Positions 1 to 7,210 are shown, counted from the stretch's first letter. The stretch: DNA of 14,734 nucleotides from Planctomycetaceae bacterium (GCA_031287585.1 JAITST010000243.1:1-14734); one strand, 5' to 3'. The notes: generated from the letters alone by a model not told the origin. Numbers and translations: made by a program.

Positions 1-414
1 GGAAAGTTCTGATGTGAAAGCAGGTACGTTCAACCAGTCATGGTGGATATCAACACCATTGTCATAAAACGCGAGAAAACTATTTGTATCTTCATGGGAA
101 ATTTTCGTTCCGTCAGTAAAAATACCGTTTTCGCCAATATAGATATTGAAAACAACACCCGCTGCACTCGCAAGCCCGCCGCCATTGCTGCTGTAAATGT
201 CCCCGCCATCGTTTATGCTGTAATCGAACCAGTAACCTGGGCTGCCGTTAAGATATGGTTTCAGTGCCACCGTAACATCCGCCTTGACGGTGCTGGCAAA
301 CAGCACCAAAAACACAATGAGGCAACTCCTCAAAACCACAGACCTTCCGTTTAGCGAGTTCCTGATTTTGCGGAGTTTGCTGTTTTGAAATAACATATTT
401 TTAGAGGTTGCCAT
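1..414 (-). CDS. Partial secreted protein, N-terminal part (runs off left edge)
   Basis: An open frame begins at an ATG at 414 and continues past base 1, so only the first 138 residues are visible. Residues 1-45 form a long signal peptide: a basic n-region with several K and R, a hydrophobic core (CLIVFLVLFAS, 31-41) and a likely cleavage after VKA45. The mature part is rich in Gly, Asn, Asp and aromatic residues (for example NDGGDIYSSNGGG near 68-80), as in secreted beta-rich or passenger-type proteins. I do not recognise the family. A C-terminal anchor such as PEP-CTERM, common on planctomycete exported proteins, would lie outside the window. A second in-frame ATG is at codon 7. No Shine-Dalgarno is visible; the bases before the ATG are an ACTC repeat. 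A weak promoter lies about 70 bases upstream. Confidence 0.75.
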   Translation of the reverse strand, partial: MATSKNMLFQNSKLRKIRNSLNGRSVVLRSCLIVFLVLFASTVKADVTVALKPYLNGSPGYWFDYSINDGGDIYSSNGGGLASAAGVVFNIYIGENGIFTDGTKISHEDTNSFLAFYDNGVDIHHDWLNVPAFTSELS

Positions 415-430
415 GAGTGAGTGAGTGAGT
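414..430. repeat. (TGAG)4 tetranucleotide microsatellite at a start codon
   Basis: The plus strand reads TGAGTGAGTGAGTGAGT. On the minus strand this is ACTC repeated four times, running directly into the ATG of the partial secreted protein, where the ribosome binding site would be expected. Four units is short for a phase-variation tract, so function is uncertain. Confidence 0.7.
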
Positions 431-482
431 ACACGAAAAATGGTGTCGCGTTTCACGGCTTGCTTTCTTTGTTAAAACCGGA

Positions 483-511
483 GTAATAGTTATAACCGGT
501 ATAATCGGCAA
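483..511 (-). promoter_or_regulatory. Possible sigma70-type promoter for the left-edge secreted protein
   Basis: On the minus strand TTGCCG (511-506) and TATTAC (488-483) are separated by 17 bases, each matching the sigma70 consensus at four of six positions. The distance to the ATG at 414 is about 70 bases. The match is modest and could be chance. Confidence 0.3.
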
Positions 512-620
512 CTCATCCGGCAAACTTTAATAATCGTTTTTTGAAGTGAAGCCGAAAAAAATTGCGCCAACCGGAATGGTTTTTCAGACGGGATTAACAA
601 GATAATGTACAATAATTTCT

Positions 621-676
621 GCCACGAATGCACGAATCAATACGAATCATTCGTTGTCAATTCGTGTATTCGTGGC
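621..676. repeat. Nested inverted repeat of the 'CACGAAT' type
   Basis: The arms are GCCACGAATGCACGAAT (621-637) and ATTCGTGTATTCGTGGC (660-676). They are complementary at 16 of 17 positions. Inside the loop sits a second perfect inverted repeat, ACGAAT-C-ATTCGT (642-654). The unit CACGAAT/ATTCGTG is therefore iterated in both orientations. It looks like a dispersed intergenic palindromic repeat, not a gene. An open frame across it (605-799) is low-complexity and rejected. It lies in the gene-free stretch 415-742 between two minus-strand transcription units. Confidence 0.8.
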
Positions 677-742
677 AAAATAAGAGGTTACGGAACAAGT
701 CTAATAAACAAAAACATTGCCGCTTGGCGCGCCAACCGGAAT

Positions 743-764
743 AAAAAAACGCTCATCCAGCGTC
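743..764 (-). terminator. Rho-independent terminator overlapping the stop of the 763-1083 gene
   Basis: In the minus-strand transcript ACGCT (763-759) pairs with AGCGT (753-749) around a GGATG loop, followed by a run of seven T (749-743). The hairpin begins within the stop codon of the upstream gene. The stem is only five pairs plus a possible G-U, so strength is moderate. A perfect 12-base palindrome, TTGGCGCGCCAA (724-735), follows just downstream. Confidence 0.55.
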
Positions 765-1083
765 AACTTTCAAGCGTTTCGCCGGACAAGAGCGATTGAT
801 AAATCTTCCCGACCTTTTGCTGATGATAACGCCTCACCTTTCGGCATATCCAAAAAGCAACCGGCGTTAAAACAAAACAGCCAGCAGCGAAAATCCACGA
901 CCAATGGGTGTCCGGCTCAATGCCCATTTGACGAATATACTCTTGCACATACACATGGATTGCCGCAACCAAACCGACTATCGGCAAGCCCCGCGTTATC
1001 ACGAAATAGAAAACTTCATCAAAAATTGAAGTTATCACACAATATTTTGCGGCAACGTAACGTTTTCGTCTTTCTTCCTGCAA
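763..1083 (-). CDS. Small two-pass membrane protein, hypothetical
   Basis: The frame gives about 106 residues from a TTG at 1083. There is no ATG or GTG between this frame's upstream stop and that point, so the start is uncertain. Two hydrophobic segments are visible: about 24-46 (VFYFVITRGLPIVGLVAAIHV) and about 61-80 (WSWIFAAGCFVLTPVAFWIC). They are flanked by a basic, charged N-terminus (QEERRKR) and a basic C-terminal segment (RKVRRYHQQK), suggesting cytoplasmic ends. No family is recognised. The frame is the same as that of the gene at 1117-1686, whose TAG stop lies only 12 codons before the TTG. The two may therefore be one gene split by a nonsense codon, or a tandem pair. No Shine-Dalgarno precedes the TTG. 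A terminator begins at the stop codon. Confidence 0.55.
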   Translation of the reverse strand: MQEERRKRYVAAKYCVITSIFDEVFYFVITRGLPIVGLVAAIHVYVQEYIRQMGIEPDTHWSWIFAAGCFVLTPVAFWICRKVRRYHQQKVGKIYQSLLSGETLES

Positions 1084-1116
1084 AGCAAGAAGCGGTTCGA
1101 TGTTGATCGGAAACGG

Positions 1117-1686
1117 CTACAAGAGTTCAACGAGTTTATTGAGAAACGGCAGAATCGGCGTATATTCCGTATGTTCCGATTTCGTTACCCAAGTGGCGAT
1201 GACCAATGGAACAGTGCCGGTTTCAAAAATAATCTGTTTTTTTCGGGCATCGTATTGAACGGTGTGAACATCTGACCACGCCGCGAATCGAGCCGGACTT
1301 TTGCCGAAACGATGGTGAATACCGTGTGAAGTGATAACCCAACGCCCAAGAAAACCTCGTGAACAATCACGGTGTAATCTGATACCGGCTACACTGATTA
1401 CAAGACAGGGAATTGCAATGAGTGGACAACATATCAAACATGTCGTAACAAGTACCGCAACCACCTCGAGAATTGATGATGCTGGACGTGAGTCATCAAG
1501 TTGGCGCAAGAGTACAAATCCGATGATGCCGAGAATACCGAGTAAAAAACTCAATCCGAACGCCAACCGGAATTCGTACTGTTGTTTTTTCAGATACGAC
1601 TCGACCGTTTCATCGGGCTTGTTCCCGGCGTTGTGATAACGCCGCTTGGCAAAAAAGGAATCGGGCATATCCCTTCGTGAGACCAT
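1117..1686 (-). CDS. Membrane protein with a possible PH-like C-terminal domain
   Basis: This encodes 189 residues from an ATG at 1686; a second ATG at 1668 is preceded too closely by AAGGG. Two hydrophobic regions, about 41-60 and 73-102, form a membrane hairpin after a basic N-terminal tail. Residues about 113-188 (from WVITSHGIHH onward) have the beta-rich pattern with a W-S-D-V turn seen in bacterial PH-like membrane domains. That assignment is by pattern only. The ATG follows a TATACT box by about 10 bases, so the message could be almost leaderless. It lies downstream of the SPFH/HerA cluster but is separated from it by a terminator-like hairpin and a 170-bp inverted-repeat element. It is followed in frame by the small membrane ORF at 763-1083. 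Function unknown. Confidence 0.75.
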   Translation of the reverse strand: MVSRRDMPDSFFAKRRYHNAGNKPDETVESYLKKQQYEFRLAFGLSFLLGILGIIGFVLLRQLDDSRPASSILEVVAVLVTTCLICCPLIAIPCLVISVAGIRLHRDCSRGFLGRWVITSHGIHHRFGKSPARFAAWSDVHTVQYDARKKQIIFETGTVPLVIATWVTKSEHTEYTPILPFLNKLVELL

Positions 1687-1802
1687 AATATTGTAAAGTA
1701 TAATTCAGATGGCTTCTTCATTCTCCATCATCGTATTCTATCACAATAGAGCGGATTTTCAATCGCCAACCGAACTTGTTTTTCATAAAAACTTTTTCTC
1801 AA

Positions 1803-1972
1803 GGGTGTGTAAACTTTAGTGGGGGATTTTGTTTTCAACTAAATGGCACAAAAAATGCCGTGTCCGAGTAACATAACAAAATAATGCCCTAAATCCTTGT
1901 TAACTTATTTTGATGCGATGGTAGCGAGCAAATTTAACGCCAAATGGATCCCCCACTAAGTTTTACACACCC
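1803..1972. mobile_element. MITE-like element with 25-bp terminal inverted repeats
   Basis: The left end, 1803-1827, starts GGGTGTGTAAACTTTAGTGG. The right end, 1948-1972, read on the other strand starts GGGTGTGTAAAACTTAGTGG. Both continue GGGAT, giving 23 of 25 matches. The 120-base interior has no open frame and contains a small GGCA/TGCC hairpin. Size, lack of coding capacity and matched ends fit a miniature inverted-repeat element mobilised in trans. I cannot see a clear target duplication; only AA abuts both ends. The first 11 bases of the repeat recur alone at 8516-8526. Confidence 0.65.
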
Positions 1973-1998
1973 AATAAAGTCAATAAAAGATTTTTAAC

Positions 1999-2017
1999 AA
2001 AAAACGCCGGTTGGCGC
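1999..2017 (-). terminator. Probable intrinsic terminator downstream of the SPFH gene
   Basis: On the minus strand CGCC-AACC-GGCG forms a compact GC-rich hairpin (2016-2005), extendable by one G-U pair, followed by a run of six T (2004-1999). It lies about 105 bases beyond the SPFH stop codon and would end the HerA/SPFH transcript. The short stem limits confidence. Confidence 0.5.
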
Positions 2018-2120
2018 GTGTTCGCAAAAATGAGAGGGAGCAATTCCTTTCGGTTGTTACGATATTTTTTCAATGGATGCTTTCAAACCGCACGGTCTTT
2101 GGAATAAAGGATTTGTCGCA

Positions 2121-3212
2121 TTACTCGTTACGCAGTTCACGGTTGCGTTTAACGACAACCGGGTCATCTGTATTGTTCTGCGCTGCCGATGCTGCGTCTC
2201 TTTGGTTGAATCGACCAGATGGGGTTGGCGCGGGCGGCAGCGGTGCCGCAGGTTGTATCGGCGAAAACATCTGTTGTGCCATTCCCGCAAAAACACTTCC
2301 AGCAGCCATTCCCATACCAAGTCCCGCTCCGGCAGCGGCGATTCCGCCAGCCCCCGGATTAGCGGCAACTGTACCGAGTATATTGGCGGCTTGCTGTCTG
2401 CCCCAATCGTTGCCGAGCGTATCCATCACGCCTCTGTCCGCCTGCGCATTACGCATTTTAGCAATGGCATCCATTCCGATTTCATCATAGCGGCGGCGCA
2501 GCATATCGTCATCAATGTCAATCGCGGCAATCGAAAACTTAATCATTTTCAAGCCGTAATCCTCGAATGTTTCGCCGAGAAACGATTCGACGGCTTGGGC
2601 AAATTCTTCAATCCGCGACTCGATACCGAGAAGTTCGGTCTGTGTTTCATTGAGAGCGCGGGTAACGGCGGCTTTTATCTTGCCTTGAAATTCGTTGGCG
2701 AAATAATCGTCCAATAATTCCTGCGACGTTAAAGCGGCGATGTTGTTTCCAACCAATTTCGTTAGGAACTTTTGCGGGTTACCGACTTGAATTTTGTATG
2801 CTCCCCTTGTCTTGAGTTTCGTCGCGATTCCAAGCAGTTTATCCCGGACTTGAATCGGAGACGATGTTCCCCAGAGAACTTCAACACTATGCGTCTTGCG
2901 GACGAAATACACAACGCAGTTAAACGTGCTGATTCCGCCGGAGAACCAATTACGCAGCCGGCTGATAACCGGATAATTCTCGGTGGAGAGTTTATAGTTG
3001 CCGTTCTCAAAAACCTGCTCAATCACGCCGCCCTTGATAAAAACCGCTTCTTCGCCGGGCATAACGATGAGCGTCGAGTTGGTGTTAAAGTCCTCTTCCG
3101 GCTGGCACCAGATAAGAAGATTACCGGGACCGGAATTTTTGATAACATCAACCCAATGCTTTTTGCCGCCAACATAAGCGGCTTCGTTGGGATTTCTGCC
3201 GAATAGTGCCAT
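2121..3212 (-). CDS. SPFH (band 7) domain protein, YdjI / virion-core-like type
   Basis: This encodes 363 residues from an ATG at 3212, with AAGAG upstream and an 18-base gap from the preceding gene. Residues about 35-105 carry the family pattern: STLIVMPGEEAVFIKGG, then a G-x-Y-L-ST-N-x-P-x-x turn, then GGISTFNCVVYFVRK. The SPFH fold extends to about 240, ending DDDMLRRRYDEIG, followed by a helix to about 280. A Gly/Ala-rich hydrophobic stretch (284-311) and a Pro-rich linker (317-332) follow. The tail is polar and has no C-terminal zinc ribbon, whereas many members of this family end in paired CxxC motifs. SPFH proteins oligomerise on membranes as scaffolds. Here it is the last gene of the ATPase cluster, suggesting it recruits or encloses that machine (inference). 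The SPFH assignment is strong; the role is unknown. Confidence 0.88.
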   Translation of the reverse strand: MALFGRNPNEAAYVGGKKHWVDVIKNSGPGNLLIWCQPEEDFNTNSTLIVMPGEEAVFIKGGVIEQVFENGNYKLSTENYPVISRLRNWFSGGISTFNCVVYFVRKTHSVEVLWGTSSPIQVRDKLLGIATKLKTRGAYKIQVGNPQKFLTKLVGNNIAALTSQELLDDYFANEFQGKIKAAVTRALNETQTELLGIESRIEEFAQAVESFLGETFEDYGLKMIKFSIAAIDIDDDMLRRRYDEIGMDAIAKMRNAQADRGVMDTLGNDWGRQQAANILGTVAANPGAGGIAAAGAGLGMGMAAGSVFAGMAQQMFSPIQPAAPLPPAPTPSGRFNQRDAASAAQNNTDDPVVVKRNRELRNE

Positions 3213-3230
3213 TGTGTTATTCTCTTCTAT

Positions 3231-3833
3231 TTACCTGTTGTTTTCGTCTTGCGGCTTTTGCGTTGCCAAACCATTGTCCAAATAATCTTGCCAGGGATGT
3301 TCTTGCCCAAGCGTCATGTATTGTGTTCCTCCGCCTTCTTGTCCATTGGCAGCGGCAGTTGTACCAGCCCAGACCATTTGATCTCGTGTTGTTGTTATTA
3401 TGGATTCTTCATAGTCAGATTCATTACCGGGCAATCCTCTGTCCCCAAACGGCGTACCAACCGGTGCGGCAAAAGTCCCAAGCGGCTTACCCGGCTCGTG
3501 TAAAATACTCAATTCGCTTCCTGCCGGTCGTATTTCCAGATGTCCCGTATTTCCCTCATAACCCCAATTCGGTGCCTCGCTTCCATCGGAATAAATGCGA
3601 TTACCATCCTCCGTTGTGTGGTATCCCGTTTCCGGTTTATTCAAGTCCTCACCGGATATCTCGGACGTATTTTCCGTGTTGGTATTCACATCACCGGTGT
3701 TTTCTACGGTTTCAGTATTCAAATCAACGCCGCCATCACCCGCAAGGTCGCCGCCGAAATCGGCACCAGTATCGTATCCGATAATGTTTTCAAATTCCGC
3801 TCTGCCGCCGCCAATATCAAATACTCTGCCCAT
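3231..3833 (-). CDS. Acidic low-complexity protein translationally coupled to the HerA-type ATPase
   Basis: This encodes 200 residues. Its ATG at 3833 overlaps the TAA of the ATPase gene (TAATG), and GGAGG lies nine bases upstream, a near-ideal ribosome binding site, so coupled translation is likely. The first 70 residues are rich in Gly, Asp, Glu, Asn and Thr (for example NTETVENTGDVNTNTENTSE near 39-58) and should be disordered. The middle (71-130) has dispersed Gly, Tyr and Pro; the C-terminus has WQDYLDNGLA. There is no signal peptide, membrane segment, cysteine or recognised domain. Its position between the ATPase and the SPFH protein points to a linker, client or regulator of that pair, which is inference only. 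The strong context argues that it is a real gene despite its composition. Confidence 0.75.
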   Translation of the reverse strand: MGRVFDIGGGRAEFENIIGYDTGADFGGDLAGDGGVDLNTETVENTGDVNTNTENTSEISGEDLNKPETGYHTTEDGNRIYSDGSEAPNWGYEGNTGHLEIRPAGSELSILHEPGKPLGTFAAPVGTPFGDRGLPGNESDYEESIITTTRDQMVWAGTTAAANGQEGGGTQYMTLGQEHPWQDYLDNGLATQKPQDENNR

Positions 3834-6505
3834 TATACATTGCCTCCGATACTTGATAAAGTTGCTCTAAACGTTGCATCAGAAATGTTAATCTTCGTTC
3901 CGTATCGAATCCGTCTCAATAAATGAAGTTCAACGCAGGCAAGCAGCCGCATATCAAACGGTTCGTCGTTCAATTCATTTTTCACTAACGGTGTCATTTG
4001 TTGAAAAACGTCTTTGACAATCTGCGAATCCGCACTGTCTTTCTTAAAATGTTTCACAAAAATACGCCGTGCAATTTCACGTCCTAATATCCGCTTACTG
4101 TAATCGCAATCTTGCGAACATAACCGGCAATAGGCGCATTCAGGATACGAACGAAGTTTGTCCTGCCGTGTATTCCAATACGTTGATAAATTTTTAATAC
4201 TTTCATCGGACAGCGCAATGCTGATGTTGTTCGCTAACCGGTAGTCCTCGGTTTTGATTTCTTCCGGTTCGTCCAGTTTGCCGAAAAACAAAAACGCTTC
4301 GCCCGGCTTTAATTTTGCAAGCCGCAATTTTTGCGTATCGTTCATATTGGAACTATCCGCAAATATCTGTTTATCGTTTGCTTCTACCAAGCGGAACGCA
4401 AGTTTAATATCGGTCAACGCCACAACATCCGTTGTTACTTTGCGCGGCGACTGGTCGGCAATCACAATTCCAACGCCGTAAGAACGGATTTCCGCAAGCA
4501 TCCGTTTTACCAATCCCTGGGCTATCGCACTCGGCTTTGCTTCGCCTTCACCTGCATTGGTATCCGCATCGAGCAAAACGTGCGCCTCTTCCAGCAGAAT
4601 CACATTACGCAAATTGCCGTCGCCGACGTAATTGCTGTTCACATACGATAACACCGAAAGCAATAACAGAGAAATGATAAGCGACTTCTGGTCGCTGTTT
4701 TCGATTGCCGCAAGTTCAATCACCGTCGGTTTCGTCAGCAAATCCTCTATCGGTATCGAAAAATAATTATCGAACAGATTCACTAATCCTTGCAAACGAA
4801 CCAACCCAGCACGTCCGATATTTTTTGCATCGCCGGTGTATCCGATTTCGTCGAACGTTTCCTCGAAACACTTGATAAAGTCGGCGATGTTAAAAACTCT
4901 TCCTTTATTATCGCTTGTGTAAGTATCGAGCCAGCGAAAATCCGAATAACAGTTATTGACCGTTTCCTCGAAGATTTTATCGAGCGGTGCCGTCATTGAA
5001 ACCGCCGCCGCAAACGCCGTTTTTAGTACCGATTTATAGGTTTCCAGTTTGACATTTTTCGGCGGAACAAACGGATTAAAAACAAACGGCGAAATAAAAT
5101 TCTTGCCCGGCGTAAATATCTGTAAATCGGGAATACTCTGTACCAATGCCCTGTATTCATTTTTGGCGGGTTCAATCACCAAAAACGGTATCTGATGTTC
5201 TTTCCACAGCCGGTCAAGCAAACTGACCGAAAACGTCGTTTTACCCGAACCCGGTGTTCCGACAATCAACAAGTGTTTTGTCAAGTCCTTCAGCGAAATA
5301 CCGATAGTGTCGCCGCGTGATGATGACTTTAATGTTCCGACAGTCATATCGCCGCCGCCGACAACGTTATCGGTGTAAGTGCGGCTCGCTTTGCCCGATT
5401 CATTGACGGTAAGTCCCGCATAGACGGTATCGCTGCCGATGGGAAGCCGGAAAAATTCGGACGCTTCTTCCGCCGTGATGATATACGGCAAGGAATAAAA
5501 AGCGTTGAGATTCAACCCCGCGTTCCAGACGGATTGACTTCTGTCCGTGCCGAGTATCACCTCATGCACTGCCCACGGAAGCGGATAGAAATTATCATCT
5601 TTCCGTACATCGGCAGCGGAAAGAGAGATGATACGCAGTTCGCTGCTGTTGTTTAATTGTGCGAGTATTCTCGCCGTAATCGTGTTTGTACCGGTTGGCG
5701 CGCCATAGACAATGATATTGAACGCAAACTGCGCCGTATTTTTGTTGTGAGAATAATACTTGTATGTTTCCGCGTGTTTCTCTGCCAAAGCAAAACTGAT
5801 ATGTCCGACGCTCTGGTCAATAATTCCTTTGGAAAGCGTCGCAAGCATTTGTGCGTTTCCATCGACAGCCGCCGCTTCGTCGGCTGAATAGGTAACGGGT
5901 ATCAGTTGAAAAGAAACTGCGCAATCGGGGTAATCAATCAGCGAACTGACCACGCGGCTGAGATCGTTTTCCGTAACGGGAAGCCGGTCAAACGCGAAGC
6001 AATGCGGCACAAGATGATTCTGTAAAACTTCCAGCCGTTCGTTTTTGACGACTGCTTTGACGGATTGATGATTGATTTTTCGGATTCGGGAAACCAGTTC
6101 GCCGATAGGAACATCCCGATAGCCGTATTTCCCGAAGTCAAGCGTCGCCTTACAAATCCGCATGAGCGGCGTGATTGTACTTTCAATTTCCGCATCGTTA
6201 CTCCCGACGGCACGGATGATAATGTGCAGCGTGATTGATGCCTTGTAGGGCTGATTTTTAACCTCCTGCGTTGTCCATAAAATTTCAAGCGAAATATCAC
6301 GGCAGCCGTTAGAAGCGTTTTTATAATTTTGAAAAACTTCCGAAAGCAGACGTGCCATATCCTGCTTGTATTCGGTGTCGATGTTGGCAGAGCGTTTTTG
6401 AAGAATCGACAAATGAGGCACAGTCGTAACCTCGACCGCACCCAAGCCGGCGCGTTCGCCGTTAGCGAGTTCAACGGTTGAAATCGGAAATTTTTCGTTG
6501 GTCAT
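3833..6505 (-). CDS. HerA/DUF87-type P-loop ATPase with C-terminal cysteine cluster
   Basis: This encodes 890 residues from the ATG at 6505, chosen because GGAG lies nine bases upstream; an in-frame TTG at 6520 has no such site. Residues 1-340 form an N-terminal region I do not recognise. A stretch near 360-410 then leads into the ATPase core (ISLKDLTKHLLIVG), as in HerA proteins. Walker A is GTPGSGKTT (about 416-424), followed by FLVIEPAKNEY. Walker B is VILLEEAH (about 635-642), followed by GVGIVIADQSPRKV. Near the C-terminus four cysteines, C-x2-C-x2-C-x3-C (790-800), could bind zinc or iron-sulfur. HerA-family proteins form hexameric DNA-pumping or translocating motors and occur in DNA repair and several anti-phage systems. 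No nuclease or Sir2 partner is present here; the neighbours are SPFH, TPR/zinc-ribbon and membrane proteins. The family is clear and the substrate unknown. Confidence 0.9.
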   Translation of the reverse strand: MTNEKFPISTVELANGERAGLGAVEVTTVPHLSILQKRSANIDTEYKQDMARLLSEVFQNYKNASNGCRDISLEILWTTQEVKNQPYKASITLHIIIRAVGSNDAEIESTITPLMRICKATLDFGKYGYRDVPIGELVSRIRKINHQSVKAVVKNERLEVLQNHLVPHCFAFDRLPVTENDLSRVVSSLIDYPDCAVSFQLIPVTYSADEAAAVDGNAQMLATLSKGIIDQSVGHISFALAEKHAETYKYYSHNKNTAQFAFNIIVYGAPTGTNTITARILAQLNNSSELRIISLSAADVRKDDNFYPLPWAVHEVILGTDRSQSVWNAGLNLNAFYSLPYIITAEEASEFFRLPIGSDTVYAGLTVNESGKASRTYTDNVVGGGDMTVGTLKSSSRGDTIGISLKDLTKHLLIVGTPGSGKTTFSVSLLDRLWKEHQIPFLVIEPAKNEYRALVQSIPDLQIFTPGKNFISPFVFNPFVPPKNVKLETYKSVLKTAFAAAVSMTAPLDKIFEETVNNCYSDFRWLDTYTSDNKGRVFNIADFIKCFEETFDEIGYTGDAKNIGRAGLVRLQGLVNLFDNYFSIPIEDLLTKPTVIELAAIENSDQKSLIISLLLLSVLSYVNSNYVGDGNLRNVILLEEAHVLLDADTNAGEGEAKPSAIAQGLVKRMLAEIRSYGVGIVIADQSPRKVTTDVVALTDIKLAFRLVEANDKQIFADSSNMNDTQKLRLAKLKPGEAFLFFGKLDEPEEIKTEDYRLANNISIALSDESIKNLSTYWNTRQDKLRSYPECAYCRLCSQDCDYSKRILGREIARRIFVKHFKKDSADSQIVKDVFQQMTPLVKNELNDEPFDMRLLACVELHLLRRIRYGTKINISDATFRATLSSIGGNV

Positions 6506-6537
6506 ATTGTCATTCTCCAATGGGCTTCTATTATTCC

Positions 6538-7131
6538 TTATAGAACTTCCGGGCGTGAAACTCCCAAAATTCCGAATAACTGTTGAACATCTGTCGGTGA
6601 CAGCCCTGATGTTTTTGCATCTGCCAGTTTTTGCCGATAGTTCGGCGAGGTATTCAAGGATTTTCGCTCAAAATAATCGTATTTGATGTATGCCCAAAAG
6701 TAATGATAGATTCCTTTTGGTTCTATTGCTAATGCGGCATTGATGTACTCCTCTATTTTGTTGATGTCCGACCGTTGAGCCAAAAATGCTTTTTTCCCTT
6801 TCAACAAACATATTGCGGCATAAAAAAACGTCTCCGAATTGTCAAAGTTGTCTTCCATTGCCTTCTCGAAAGCACTTAACGATTTATCGTACAGTTTTAG
6901 TTTCAGGTAACATGCCGCAACGGAAAAGTTCAAATCGTTGGCATTGGGTTCGATTTGTAACGCTTCTCGATAGGTTGCCGCATACTGATTGAGCATCGGC
7001 ATCGGCATATCTTTGACGCTGTTGAACGTTGATATGACAACGGGCTGCTTGCAAAATTTGCATTTCGTCGTCCCAATATCTGCCGGTCCGCCGCAACCTC
7101 GGCAGGACAGGTCAACGGTTTGGATTACCAT
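6538..7131 (-). CDS. Zinc-ribbon plus TPR protein
   Basis: This encodes 197 residues from an ATG at 7131, with AAAGGCG about ten bases upstream. The N-terminus carries a zinc-ribbon pattern, C10-x2-C13 and C24-x2-C27 (CRGCGG...CKFCK). Residues about 48-150 form TPR-like helical repeats: YREALQIEPNANDLNFSVAA, YLKLKLYDKSLSAFEKAME, then a third around YINAALAIEPKG. The C-terminal 45 residues are helical (SPTDVQQLFGILGVSRPEVL). There is no signal or membrane segment, so it is probably a cytoplasmic adaptor. It lies 32 bases upstream of the ATPase gene and is very likely co-transcribed. The SPFH protein of the cluster lacks the usual zinc ribbon, so this protein could supply it in trans (inference). 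Confidence 0.85.
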   Translation of the reverse strand: MVIQTVDLSCRGCGGPADIGTTKCKFCKQPVVISTFNSVKDMPMPMLNQYAATYREALQIEPNANDLNFSVAACYLKLKLYDKSLSAFEKAMEDNFDNSETFFYAAICLLKGKKAFLAQRSDINKIEEYINAALAIEPKGIYHYFWAYIKYDYFERKSLNTSPNYRQKLADAKTSGLSPTDVQQLFGILGVSRPEVL

Positions 7132-7210
7132 AGTCGAATTCGCCTTTTGCTAATCATATGTTTTATACTGAACGCGGTTGAAGTTTGTAATATTTTTGAG
7201 TGATCATAGT

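Larger units (their letters stand above)
1687..2120. other. Gene-free spacer between the SPFH gene and the next membrane gene
   Basis: This 434-base stretch holds a terminator-like hairpin (1999-2017) and a 170-bp inverted-repeat element (1803-1972), annotated separately. The remainder is AT-rich with no convincing open frame. Confidence 0.7.

Noticed and set aside
605..799. A 64-codon plus-strand frame starting MYNNFCHECTN.
   Set aside because: It is largely the translation of the CACGAAT inverted repeat and continues into the terminator and stop region of a minus-strand gene.
2011..2717. Long plus-strand frames opposite the SPFH gene.
   Set aside because: They are antisense shadows of a gene with a clear domain match; their Ala/Ser/Pro-rich composition mirrors the Gly/Ala-rich coding strand.
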